From Thermoanaerobaculum sp. (GTDB taxonomy: Bacteria > Acidobacteriota > Thermoanaerobaculia > Multivoradales > UBA5704), in NCBI GenBank assembly GCA_021154885.1, contig JAJKHS010000032.1:1-46832 (forward strand): a stretch of 46,832 bases of DNA. Reading direction: 5' to 3'. Of this stretch, positions 1 to 8,109 are shown one piece after another (within the stretch, counting starts at the first letter, position 1; each line of letters begins with the position of its first letter). Made by a program: the position numbers and the translations under genes. The notes under the pieces are model-generated. The model was given only the letters and a program-made list of their open reading frames with translations. It searched no databases and was not told the origin of the DNA.

Positions 1-165
1 CTCCCGCCCCCTCGCCACCCCCCTCCCCGGGAGAAGAGGGAGAAAAGCAAGAAAGGACTACAAGGACAGCAAGGACAAAAAGGACGAGGGAGACCAGCAA
101 GACCGCTCCAACCGGGTTCCCCTCTCCCGGGGAGGGGGGTGGCGTGGGGGCGGGAGAGGGGACAG
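1..165. repeat. Palindromic GC-rich repeat, family P copy 1 (window edge)
   Basis: Two inverted arms rich in CTCCCGCCCCCTC and its complement flank a central stretch. The right part, from about 103 to 160, carries the block ACCGCTCCAACCGGGTTCCC that recurs in reverse orientation at about 7905-7935. The left arm runs off the window edge. Unlike copy 2, the centre of this copy holds a run of AGGAC-type short repeats (49-91), so two repeat families are nested here. It lies just upstream of uvrB. Confidence 0.7.
49..91. repeat. Degenerate AGGAC short-period repeat nested in the palindrome
   Basis: Four AAGGAC motifs at 9-nt spacing resemble the left arm of the hairpin family seen at 2251, 5379, 11235 and 28990. 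The complementary right arm is missing in this copy. Confidence 0.5.
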
Positions 166-233
166 AGGTGAGGGCCCGGGCGGGGAAAGGCGGCTCAAAG
201 GAGACCGGCGCCGGGCGCGTATACAATCCCCCC

Positions 234-2225
234 ATGTCCGCTTTCGAAATCGTTTCGCGCTTCACGCCCCAGGGCGACCAGCCCGAGGCCATCCGCCAGC
301 TCACCGAGGGGCTGGAGCGGGGGGACAAGGAGCAGGTGCTGCTGGGGGTGACCGGGTCGGGCAAGACGTTCACCATCGCCAAGGTCATCGAGGCGGTGAA
401 CCGGCCCACCCTGATCCTCTCCCACAACAAGACCCTCGCCGCGCAGCTCTTCCAGGAGTTCCGCAGCTTCTTCCCCCACAACGCCGTCGAGTATTTCGTC
501 TCCTACTACGACTACTACCAGCCCGAGGCCTACGTCCCGGCCACCGACACCTACATCGAGAAAGAGACCAGCATCAACGAGGAGATCGACCGCCTGCGCC
601 TGCGGGCCACCAAGGTCCTGTTCGAGCGCCGGGACGTGATCATCGTCGCCTCCGTCTCCTGCATCTACGGCCTTGGCGCACCCGAGGCATTCTTCGGCAT
701 GCTCCAATTCTTCAGCCGCGGTGATGCCGAGGGCATGGAGCCGGCCCTCCAGCGGCTGGTCAACATGCAGTACCAGCGCACCCAGCTCGACCTCTTCCAC
801 GGCAGCTTCCGGGTGCGCGGCGACGTGCTGGAGATCGTCCCCGCCTACGAGGACGTGGGGCTGCGGGTCGAATACTTCGGCGACGAGATCGAGCGCATCA
901 CCCGCTTCGACGTGCTGCGCGGCAACGTCCTTCAGGAGGTGGACCGCATCGCGGTCTACCCCAAGACGCACTACGTCACCCCCAAGGACCGGCTGGAGTC
1001 GGCCGTCGAAGGGATCAAGGCCGAGCTCGCCGTGCGCCTCGCCGAGCTGGAGGCCGAGGGCAAGCTGCTGGAGCGCCAGCGCCTGGAGCAGCGCACCCGC
1101 TTCGACCTGGAGATGCTGAAAGAGATCGGCTACTGCCACGGCATCGAGAACTACTCGCGCCACCTCTCCGGCCGCGCTCCGGGCCAGCCGCCGCCCACCC
1201 TCTTCGACTACCTCCCCGACGACTTCCTGCTGGTGTGCGACGAGAGCCACCAGACGATCCCCCAGGTGCGGGGCATGTACCACGGCGACCGCTCCCGCAA
1301 GCAGACGCTGGTGGACTTCGGCTTCCGCCTCCCCTCGGCGCTCGACAACCGCCCCCTGACCTGGGACGAGTTCGACGCCCGCATGGGGCAGCGCATCTAC
1401 GTCTCGGCCACGCCGGCCCCCTGGGAGCTGGAGCGCACGGGGGGCGTCATCGTCGAGCAGCTCATCCGTCCCACCGGCCTGCTCGATCCGGTGATCGAGA
1501 TCCGCCCCGCCCAGGGACAGGTGGATGACCTCATGGCCGAGGTGCGCAAGATCGTGGCGAACAAGGAGCGGGTGCTGGTGACCACCCTCACCAAGCGCAT
1601 GGCCGAGGAGCTGACGCAATACCTGGCCGAGCTGGGGATGAAAGTGCGCTACATGCACAGCGACATCGAGACCCTGGAGCGGGTGGAGATCATCACCGGC
1701 CTGCGCCGCGGCGAGTTCGACGTGCTGGTGGGGATCAACCTGTTGCGCGAGGGTCTGGACCTCCCCGAGGTCTCGCTGGTGGCCATCCTGGACGCCGACA
1801 AGGAGGGCTTCCTGCGCAGCGAGACCTCGCTCATCCAGACCTCCGGCCGCGCCGCCCGCAACGTCCACGGCCGGGTGATCTTCTACGCCGACCGCCTCAC
1901 CGACTCGATGAAGAGGGCGCTCGACGAGACCGAGCGCCGGCGCGTCCGCCAGGACCTCTACAACCAGGAGCACGGCATCGAGCCCGCGACCATCCTGAAG
2001 GACATCCACAACCCGCTGGTGGCGATGAGCAACCTCGACCTCTACTCCGCCGGCCCCACCCGCCTCTCCGAGCTGGCCGGCGACGTCGACCTCCCCCTCG
2101 CCGAGCGCATCAGCCACCTGGAAAAAGAGATGCGAGCCGCCGCCAAGCGCCTGGAGTTCGAGGAAGCGGCCACCCTGCGGGACCAGATCCGCGAGCTGCG
2201 GGAGCTGCAGATCTATGCGGGGTGA
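234..2225 (+). CDS. uvrB: UvrABC system protein B (excinuclease helicase subunit)
   Basis: UvrB loads onto DNA damage delivered by UvrA and recruits UvrC for nucleotide excision repair in the cytoplasm. The protein has 663 residues, the usual family length. Visible motifs are the Walker A sequence [10 protein letters not shown], the beta-hairpin signature [12 protein letters not shown], the DEAD-box-like DESH, the helicase motif QTSGRAARN and a C-terminal UVR domain ([19 protein letters not shown]). I chose the ATG at 234 because [17 protein letters not shown] is the normal UvrB N-terminus; a longer frame opens at 144 but its extra residues fall in repeat DNA. No other uvr gene is in the window. 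A hairpin repeat follows the stop codon. Confidence 0.97.
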   Translation: MSAFEIVSRFTPQGDQPEAIRQLTEGLERGDKEQVLLGVTGSGKTFTIAKVIEAVNRPTLILSHNKTLAAQLFQEFRSFFPHNAVEYFVSYYDYYQPEAYVPATDTYIEKETSINEEIDRLRLRATKVLFERRDVIIVASVSCIYGLGAPEAFFGMLQFFSRGDAEGMEPALQRLVNMQYQRTQLDLFHGSFRVRGDVLEIVPAYEDVGLRVEYFGDEIERITRFDVLRGNVLQEVDRIAVYPKTHYVTPKDRLESAVEGIKAELAVRLAELEAEGKLLERQRLEQRTRFDLEMLKEIGYCHGIENYSRHLSGRAPGQPPPTLFDYLPDDFLLVCDESHQTIPQVRGMYHGDRSRKQTLVDFGFRLPSALDNRPLTWDEFDARMGQRIYVSATPAPWELERTGGVIVEQLIRPTGLLDPVIEIRPAQGQVDDLMAEVRKIVANKERVLVTTLTKRMAEELTQYLAELGMKVRYMHSDIETLERVEIITGLRRGEFDVLVGINLLREGLDLPEVSLVAILDADKEGFLRSETSLIQTSGRAARNVHGRVIFYADRLTDSMKRALDETERRRVRQDLYNQEHGIEPATILKDIHNPLVAMSNLDLYSAGPTRLSELAGDVDLPLAERISHLEKEMRAAAKRLEFEEAATLRDQIRELRELQIYAG

Positions 2226-2250
2226 GCTGGGAGCGCCTGCGCGGCAGAAG

Positions 2251-2358
2251 CCGAAGCAGGGACTTCAGGGACAGCAGGGACTGGACACGGGAGATCCAAT
2301 CTCAGAGGATCTCTTCGTCCCTGAAGTCCCTGAAGTCCCTGAAGTCCCTGTCTTCAGG
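2251..2358. repeat. Hairpin repeat, family H (9-nt period AGGGACnnn)
   Basis: The left arm contains three AGGGAC motifs at 9-nt spacing and the right arm four GTCCCTGAA-type units. They can pair as a long stem around a loop of about 35 nt. It begins 25 bp after the uvrB stop, so it could act as a terminator or mRNA-end structure, although there is no classic U-tract. A short open frame on the minus strand here only translates the repeat and is not a gene. Confidence 0.75.
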
Positions 2359-2551
2359 TTTCTGACACTTAAGCCATGCTGAAACAAAAGAGGTCATACT
2401 TCTCGCAGGAAGATATTCTGCATCTCGTGATTTCCGCTGACGAAGAAGCAAGCAGCATCGAGCTGAGCCCCAACATCTAGGCAGCAGGCCGGTTGGAATT
2501 GCCGGGATCGGCACGTCTATCGTCGCCTCCCCAGGCAACACGCAAACGCAG

Positions 2552-2869
2552 ATGGTCCCTTTCTCCCAGAGGCGATTCGAGACTCAGGTGCTCTTCTGGC
2601 GGAAGATGAAGCCTGGTCCGCTGGGACTCTTCCTGGACCTAATTCCATCTGAGCTTCGGGCTCGTCTGTCTCGAAACACCGGCGCCTACGTATTGGCTGT
2701 AGAAGACGAGACTCCGGCGTTTTTTGCCAATATAGTTTCGGGTGACATTATCATCGCGGTCAATGGTACGGAGGTAAGAACGCCAGCCGAGCTTACCGCC
2801 CTCGTAGAGCACCGGGGCCCTGCGCCTCTCAAGCTGCGAGTCTTGCGGAACCAAACCACTCTGAAGTAG
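2552..2869 (+). pseudogene. PDZ-domain protein, 5'-decayed remnant
   Basis: The last 65 or so residues form a convincing PDZ domain (GAYVLAVEDETPAFFANI, then SGDIIIAVNGTEV), a fold that binds C-terminal peptides or gates proteases. The same frame stays open upstream of this ATG, and residues such as GIAGIGTSIVASPGNTQTQ resemble the linker that precedes PDZ in longer secreted proteins of this type. Further up, at about 2438, a stop codon interrupts it. A separate 34-codon frame (2376-2480) precedes it in another phase. I infer that the 5' half of a larger gene was lost or frameshifted. A functional 105-residue stand-alone PDZ protein is the alternative. Confidence 0.5.
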
Positions 2870-3009
2870 AAATCAAGGATTAGAAGGAGGATCTAGAACT
2901 CGACTTGTGGTCAAAGGCGGACGAGCCGATACTCCCCACGGTCGATGCGTTAGATCTCGGAGGAAGTCCCGGTCGCGGTTGGCGAGCACCCCCTTGCGTA
3001 AACCTCCAG

Positions 3010-3022
3010 TGCATGCTATGCA
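3010..3022. promoter_or_regulatory. Inverted repeat TGCAT-GCT-ATGCA, possible BrnA operator
   Basis: A perfect 5-bp inverted repeat with a 3-nt spacer lies 6 bp before the start codon of the brnT remnant. BrnA antitoxins are known to autorepress their operon by binding inverted repeats near the promoter, so this is a reasonable but unproven operator. Confidence 0.3.
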
Positions 3023-3028
3023 TACTCG

Positions 3029-3112
3029 ATGTGGTTCGAATGGGACGAGGGCAAGGCTGCCGAGAACGAGACGACGCGTAAGGAGACTCGGGATTATGCG
3101 AAAGGAATATGA
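3029..3112 (+). pseudogene. brnT: BrnT-type toxin, internally deleted remnant
   Basis: This 27-codon frame begins MWFEWDEGKAAENE, the characteristic first strand of BrnT RNase toxins, and goes directly to TTRKETRDYAKGI. That segment resembles the extreme C-terminus of BrnT, where an ISxRxATxxExxxYE-like segment is usual. Full-length BrnT is about 90 residues, so around 60 residues carrying the RNase core appear to be missing from the middle. The stop codon overlaps the start of brnA by 17 bp, as in intact brnTA operons, so the 3' junction is preserved. The product cannot be an active toxin. Confidence 0.6.
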
Positions 3113-3404
3113 GCTCGGCAAACTGAAGTCCAAGCGGCGGGGACCTCTGCCGGCCTTTCGCGATGACGCGGGGCGGCCGATGAAGGTCCGCATCACCATC
3201 ACTCTCGACCAAGACCTTGTGGAGCACTTCAAGGCAGAGGCTGCGAAGCCCGGTGCTCTGCCTTATCAGACCCAGATCAACCAGACCCTGCGCAAAGCGT
3301 TGACTGGCGAGGAATTGCGGTCGGAGCAGACGGCGGCCATCAAGGCGGCGCTGCTCAAAGATCCGGACTTCTTGCGAGAGATGGCTCATCGGCTCGCGAA
3401 ATGA
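3096..3404 (+). CDS. brnA: BrnA-family antitoxin (orphan)
   Basis: The 102-residue protein has the BrnA layout: an N-terminal KLKSKRRGPL segment, a ribbon-helix-helix strand (MKVRITITLDQDLVEHFKAEA), then PGALPYQTQINQTLRKAL, the helix used for dimerisation and DNA binding. BrnA neutralises the BrnT ribonuclease and represses the operon. I chose the ATG at 3096 because it gives the normal family start; the frame is open upstream to 2907, but those residues overlap the toxin frame and have no family character. Its toxin is reduced to a stump just upstream, so BrnA is probably a solitary antitoxin or regulator. Confidence 0.75.
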   Translation: MRKEYELGKLKSKRRGPLPAFRDDAGRPMKVRITITLDQDLVEHFKAEAAKPGALPYQTQINQTLRKALTGEELRSEQTAAIKAALLKDPDFLREMAHRLAK

Positions 3405-3438
3405 AGCCAGGTCCCAGACCGCGGAGGACCGAGGCGCC

Positions 3439-4896
3439 ATGGACGAGAGGACGGGAGAGATCGGAAAGGCAGGCGAGGAGCCGCTGCGGCAGGCCCTGCG
3501 GCGTGTGTCGCTGCTGGCGGACTTGGCGGAGGCGGAGATCGACTGGCTCGCCGAGCATGCGGAAGAGATCCATCTCGCCGATGGCGAGGTGACCACTCGG
3601 GAAGGCGAGCCCGCGGATCGCATGTCCATCGTCCTTGCGGGCGAGCTGATGGGGCGGCGCGAAAGGGGCGCTGAGGCCGCACGCATTTTCATCGCCCGGG
3701 CCGGGGAGATCACGGGTATCCTGCCGTTCTCGCGCATGCGTGTTTGGCCCAGTACCGTCCGCGCCGTCGGCCCCACCCGCCTCGCGGCGATCCCGGCGGC
3801 TCGCTTCGCAGAGATGCTGGCGGCCATCCCCGTGCTGGAGCCGCGGCTGATCGGCGTGATGACCGATCGGGCGCGCGAGACAACCCGCATCGAGCAGCAG
3901 AACGAGAAGCTGCTCGCCCTCGGCAAGCTGTCGGCGGGGCTGGCTCACGAGCTCAACAATCCCGCCTCGGCACTGGGGCGCGCGGTCGCCGAGCTGCGAG
4001 ATCGCATCGCCGCTTTGCCCTCGCTGACCTCGGCGTTGATCCGCCAGGGGGTTGAGCCGGCCCAGATGGAAACCCTTTGCCGGCTGCACTCGACCTCCGA
4101 GGAGGGCGCGGGCACTGCCGGCATGGCGCTCGACCCGCTGGCTCAGGCCGATCGTGAAAGTGCGGTGAGCGACTGGCTGGAAGACCGGCAGGTGAAAGAA
4201 GCCTGGCGGCTCGCGCCAACCTTCGTGGCCTCGGGGATGACCGCCGGCGACCTCGAAAGTTTCGCGGCGGGGATTTCCGCGGCGGTTCTGCCGGCGACCC
4301 TCGCCTGGGTGGAATCGGGTATCGCTCTCCATCTCGTGCTGGGCGAAATGGAGAATGCGACGCGCCGGATCTCCGGCCTGGTCGGCGCGGTCAAGGAGTA
4401 CTCCCACATGGACCGCGAGCTGACGGAAAAAACGGCGACGGACCTCCATCGCTCTCTCGACAGCACCCTCACCATGTTCAGCCACAAGGCGAAGGTCAAA
4501 CAGGTGAAGGTGAGGCGCGACTACGATCCGCAGCTCCCCGCCGTTCACGCCTTCGCCGGCGAGCTCAATCAGGTTTGGACCAACCTGCTCGACAATGCTT
4601 TCGATGCCGTCGCAATCGGCGGTAGCGTGAGCGTTTGCACCCGGCTCGTCGACGGCCAGGCCGAGGTCGTCATCGCCGACGACGGGCCCGGAATCCCCGC
4701 CGAGCTGCTGACCAGGATCTGGGAACCTTTCTTCACCACCAAACCGTTGGGGGAGGGCTCGGGCCTGGGTCTGGACATCGCTCGCCGCATCGTAGTGGGC
4801 CGGCACGGCGGCGAAATGCGACTGGAATCGCGCCCCGGCGACACCCGCTTCCTCGTCACCCTGCCGATCGGAGCCCACCCGCCGGTGCGGTCGTGA
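3439..4896 (+). CDS. Sensor histidine kinase with N-terminal cyclic-nucleotide-binding-type domain
   Basis: The 485-residue protein is soluble, with no membrane segment. Residues of about 20-130 resemble a CNB/CRP-type sensor fold (LADGEVTTREGEPADRMSIVLAGEL). A dimerisation helix follows with the phosphoacceptor histidine near residue 170 in LSAGLAHELNNPASAL. The ATPase domain has the N box NQVWTNLLDNAFDAV, G1 IADDGPGIP and G2 GEGSGLGLDIARRIV. The H-box is of the NtrB/ATP-binding HAxxNN type. A GGAGG lies about 12 bp before the ATG. No receiver gene is adjacent, so the partner is unknown. The CNB ligand (cyclic nucleotide or other) cannot be told from the sequence. Confidence 0.88.
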   Translation: MDERTGEIGKAGEEPLRQALRRVSLLADLAEAEIDWLAEHAEEIHLADGEVTTREGEPADRMSIVLAGELMGRRERGAEAARIFIARAGEITGILPFSRMRVWPSTVRAVGPTRLAAIPAARFAEMLAAIPVLEPRLIGVMTDRARETTRIEQQNEKLLALGKLSAGLAHELNNPASALGRAVAELRDRIAALPSLTSALIRQGVEPAQMETLCRLHSTSEEGAGTAGMALDPLAQADRESAVSDWLEDRQVKEAWRLAPTFVASGMTAGDLESFAAGISAAVLPATLAWVESGIALHLVLGEMENATRRISGLVGAVKEYSHMDRELTEKTATDLHRSLDSTLTMFSHKAKVKQVKVRRDYDPQLPAVHAFAGELNQVWTNLLDNAFDAVAIGGSVSVCTRLVDGQAEVVIADDGPGIPAELLTRIWEPFFTTKPLGEGSGLGLDIARRIVVGRHGGEMRLESRPGDTRFLVTLPIGAHPPVRS

Positions 4897-4910
4897 CGGT
4901 GGCGAGGACG

Positions 4911-5186
4911 CTACGGCGAGCAGGCGCCGCCGCCGCAATCCCAACTGACGATCGAGTAGTAGGAGGTCCGGGTACCCGTGCAACTAGGCCAGCCGTAACA
5001 GGGGCGATAGCACTCGCCCACTACAGTGACCTGCTCGGGCTCGGCGTAGAAGGTTTGGTACCACTCGGACTCGAAGTCGCAGGCCGATACGCCGGCGGGC
5101 ACGATCGACGAAGCCGCCAGGGCCAGCAGCAAGACGGCCAGAACGACGGTGGGCCGGGTGAGGCCGTTTGAACGAAGAGTCTTCAT
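4911..5186 (-). CDS. Small secreted Cys-rich protein, possible lipoprotein
   Basis: A 91-residue protein with a classic signal peptide (VVLAVLLLALAASSIVPAG) followed by VSAC, which fits a lenient lipobox, so it could be a lipoprotein or be cut by signal peptidase I. The mature part is only about 55 residues, aromatic and Cys-rich (ECYRPCYGWPSC, then WDCGGGAC), resembling the small YYS/VGEC-type secreted proteins (DUF6289-like) common in Acidobacteriota. I took the ATG at 5186 because AGGAGG lies just upstream; a start 33 bp earlier is possible. It is convergent with the kinase gene, with 14 bp between the stops. Function unknown. Confidence 0.7.
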   Translation of the reverse strand: MKTLRSNGLTRPTVVLAVLLLALAASSIVPAGVSACDFESEWYQTFYAEPEQVTVVGECYRPCYGWPSCTGTRTSYYSIVSWDCGGGACSP

Positions 5187-5378
5187 CAGGATTCCTCCTT
5201 TCATGGAAAGCGCCTTCACTTAGTTGGTGCCGCGAGCACGGGGAAACGCGCCTCGCGCCTTTCGCAATGGTCGGCTGCTTCTGGGTGGCGTACCAGATGA
5301 TCGGAAAGGTCTGATTCCGGCAGATGCGGCCAACGAGCGCTTGCAGCGGACTCGGTGCCTCTCGCTGTCTTGAAACCG

Positions 5379-5500
5379 GGAAAGCAGGGACACCAGGGAT
5401 GTCAGGGACATCAAGGACGAGAAAGCCCCAGCTCCGAAGGTGTTCTTCGTGTCCTTGCTGTCCCTGGTGTCTTTGAAGTCCTTGCTTCGGCTTTCTGCCG
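5379..5500. repeat. Hairpin repeat, family H
   Basis: The left arm (GCAGGGACACCAGGGATGTC and on) and right arm (GTCCTTGCTGTCCCTGGTG and on) are inverted relative to each other and end in the shared outer CGGCTTTCTGCC block. The stretch 5187-5570 holds this element and otherwise shows no gene; the element is about 60 bp before the S9 peptidase ribosome-binding site. Confidence 0.75.
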
Positions 5501-5570
5501 AGCCGGCTGCAACCTCCCGCCTGCGGTCTCGTAGTTGTAAAGTTGTGCCCTACTCTGGAGGAACCCGTTG

Positions 5571-7787
5571 ATGCCTTCGATTCTCAATCCTCGCCGCGCT
5601 GCGGCAGTCCTGCTCACTCTCCTCGCCCTCGTGGCCCCGCACGTCCTGGCGGCCGCGGACAAGCGCCCCATCGCCGAGACAGACCTGTTCAAGTTCGTCT
5701 GGACCGCCGATCCACGGATCTCGCCCGACGGCAAACAGGTCGTCTACGTCCGCGTCACCGTCAGCGAGAAGAAGGACGGCTACGACACGGCCCTCTGGAT
5801 CGTCCCCGCGGACGGCAGCGAGCCGCCGCGGCCGTTCACCAGCGGTCCGCACGACTCGTCGCCCCGCTGGTCTCCCGATGGCTCGCGAGTCGCCTTCGTG
5901 CGCTCCGCGGAGAAGGACGGCTCACAGATCCAGCTCATCTCCACGCGGGGTGGGGAGGCGGTGGCGCTGACCAGCCTGCCGAAGGGGGCCGGCAATCCCG
6001 TCTGGTCGCCCGATGGCAAGACGATCGCCTTCGCCAGCTCCGCCAACGAGCAGGACCTCAAGAAGTGGCGGACCAGGAAGGAGAAGGAGGCGAAGGACAA
6101 GGCCCAGAACGTGCGGGAAACCGGGCAGGACAAGGCGAAGAGCGCCAAAGACGAGAAGGGTGAGGACGAGCGGGAGAGCGACGTCCGCGTCATCACCCGG
6201 GCGGTCTACCGCTTCAACAGCGGTGGCTACGGCGACACCACCCGCCCCGGCCACCTGTGGACCGTGGCCGTGTCCGCCGACGGCGCCGCGGCGCCGGAGC
6301 CGAAGCAACTCACCTCGGGCGAGTTCGCCGAAGAGGGTCAGGAGTGGTCGCCGGACGGCTCCACGCTCTATTTCGGCTCGGACCGCGTCAAGGAGCCGTA
6401 CTACAACGATGCCGAGAGCATCCTCTACGCCGTTCCGGCCGGTGGCGGCGAGTCGCGGCAGGTCTTCAGCTTCCACGGCGACCTCAACGACTTCACCGTC
6501 TCGCCCGACGGCCGCTGGATCGCTTTCAGCGGTTTCGCCAATCCCGACAAGCCGCGCTCGCACAACGAGACGGACCTGTTCGTGATCGGCACCACGCCGG
6601 GAGCCGAGGCGCGCAGTCTGACCACGAGCTACGACGGCGAGATCGGCGAGGGGATCGGGTCCGATCAGCATTCGCCGCGAGGCGGCAGCCCGAAACCCAT
6701 CGTCTGGAGCCGGGACGGCCGCTCGCTCTACGTCACCACGGCCGAGCAGGGCCGGGCCAACCTGGCGCGCATCGACGTGGCCACCGGCGCCCTCCAGCCC
6801 GTCACCCGCGGCGATCAGGAGGTCGTCTCCTACTCGGCGACGCCGGACGGCTCGCGGCTGGCCCTGGTCCTTTCCACCCCGACGGTGCTCGGCGACCTCT
6901 ACTCGCTCGACACCGCCTCAGGCCGCCTGACGCCCCTCGCGCGGCCGAACCAGGAGCTCTTCTCCCAGCTCAACCTGACGCCGCCGGAGGAGATCGTCTA
7001 TAAGAGCTTCGACGGCAAGGAGGTCCACGCCTTCGTCCAGAAGCCGGCGGACTTCGATCCGGCGAAGAAGTACCCGCTGATCCTCGACATCCATGGCGGC
7101 CCCCACTCGGCCTATGGCTACACCTTCTTCCACGAGATGCAGTGGATGGCGGCCAAGGGGTACGTCGTGCTCTATCCCAATCCCCGCGGCAGCTCCACCT
7201 ATGGCCAGGAGTTCGGCAACGTCATCCAGTACGAGTTCCCGGGCGACGACGCCAAGGACCTCCTGGCCGGCGTGGACGAGATGGTGAAGCGGGGAGTCGC
7301 CGATCCCAAGCGGTTGGGGGTGACGGGCGGCAGCGGCGGCGGCATCCTCACCAACTGGATCGTGACGCAGACGGACCGCTTCGCCGCGGCCGCGGCCCAG
7401 CGCTCGATCGCGAGTTGGGCCGACTTCTGGTACACGGCGGACTTCACCCTCTTCCGCCCCACCTGGTTCCACGGCGCGCCCTGGGAGGACCCCCAGGACT
7501 TCGCCCGCCGCTCGCCGATCACCTACGCGGCGAAGATCACGACACCCCTGATGCTCATCGAGGGCGAGGCGGACTACCGCACGCCGCCCGGCGCCGGCGG
7601 CGAGCAGATGTTCCGTGCCTTGAAGTACATGAAGAAGCCGGTCGTGATGGTGCGTTTCCCCGACGAGAGCCACGAGCTGTCGCGCTCGGGCAAGCCCTGG
7701 CACCGCATCGAGCGCCTGCGGCACATCATGGCCTGGATGGACAAGTACCTCCAGGGGAAGAAGACCGAAGCCTACGACGTGCCGTGA
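5571..7787 (+). CDS. Secreted S9-family prolyl oligopeptidase / acylaminoacyl-peptidase-like
   Basis: The 738-residue protein carries a signal peptide ([19 protein letters not shown]). A beta-propeller follows, built from WD40-like/PD40 blades (repeated SPDGxxIAF motifs), and then a C-terminal alpha/beta-hydrolase. The catalytic serine is near residue 587 in TGGSGGG, the aspartate near 667 in EGEADYRTP and the histidine near 700 in DESHEL. Family members cleave short peptides in the periplasm or outside the cell. A charged Lys/Glu-rich insert of about 60 residues (from about 160) interrupts the propeller. The ATG at 5571 follows TGGAGG; a TTG one codon earlier is also open. Confidence 0.93.
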   Translation: MPSILNPRRAAAVLLTLLALVAPHVLAAADKRPIAETDLFKFVWTADPRISPDGKQVVYVRVTVSEKKDGYDTALWIVPADGSEPPRPFTSGPHDSSPRWSPDGSRVAFVRSAEKDGSQIQLISTRGGEAVALTSLPKGAGNPVWSPDGKTIAFASSANEQDLKKWRTRKEKEAKDKAQNVRETGQDKAKSAKDEKGEDERESDVRVITRAVYRFNSGGYGDTTRPGHLWTVAVSADGAAAPEPKQLTSGEFAEEGQEWSPDGSTLYFGSDRVKEPYYNDAESILYAVPAGGGESRQVFSFHGDLNDFTVSPDGRWIAFSGFANPDKPRSHNETDLFVIGTTPGAEARSLTTSYDGEIGEGIGSDQHSPRGGSPKPIVWSRDGRSLYVTTAEQGRANLARIDVATGALQPVTRGDQEVVSYSATPDGSRLALVLSTPTVLGDLYSLDTASGRLTPLARPNQELFSQLNLTPPEEIVYKSFDGKEVHAFVQKPADFDPAKKYPLILDIHGGPHSAYGYTFFHEMQWMAAKGYVVLYPNPRGSSTYGQEFGNVIQYEFPGDDAKDLLAGVDEMVKRGVADPKRLGVTGGSGGGILTNWIVTQTDRFAAAAAQRSIASWADFWYTADFTLFRPTWFHGAPWEDPQDFARRSPITYAAKITTPLMLIEGEADYRTPPGAGGEQMFRALKYMKKPVVMVRFPDESHELSRSGKPWHRIERLRHIMAWMDKYLQGKKTEAYDVP

Positions 7788-7846
7788 GGGGCGGGTCTCG
7801 GGGAGGGGCCACGGCGGCATAGGCGCTAACCTAGAGCGCCCCCACC

Positions 7847-8001
7847 CGAAGGCCCTCACCCCTGTCCCCTCTCCCGCCCCCTCCCAACCCCCCTCACCGG
7901 GAGAGGGGAACCCGGTTGGAGCGGTCTTGCCTTTCTCCCTCTTCTCCCGGTGAGGGGGGTTGGGAGGGGGCGGGAGAAGAGGGCCGGGGTGATGAGGGTC
8001 T
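7847..8001. repeat. Palindromic GC-rich repeat, family P copy 2 (complete)
   Basis: Two arms of about 55-60 bp, near-perfect inverted complements (CTCCCGCCCCCTCCCAACCC against GGGTTGGGAGGGGGCGGGAG), flank a centre of about 30 bp containing AACCCGGTTGGAGCGGTCTT, which is shared with copy 1. It separates the S9 peptidase from the next kinase gene. A transcript across it would form a very stable hairpin. It carries no open frame of its own that looks like a protein. Confidence 0.8.
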
Positions 8002-8109
8002 TGGGAGGGGGCGATCTTTTTTTCGCAGTCGCGTCGCCCCTGCAAAGCTCTCACAGCCCTCTGCTATAGTGGAGCCAAAGGGAACTCCTGAGTCTCGAGG
8101 CTGACGCCG

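Noticed and set aside
195-2117. A 640-codon open frame antisense to uvrB
   Set aside because: It is the mirror of the strongly codon-biased uvrB gene; its translation is rich in Val/Leu/Gly/Asp/His repeats with no fold, and there is no ribosome site.
2302-2541. Minus-strand 79-codon frame
   Set aside because: It is translated family H repeat (RDFRDFRDF) plus unbiased sequence, without a ribosome site.
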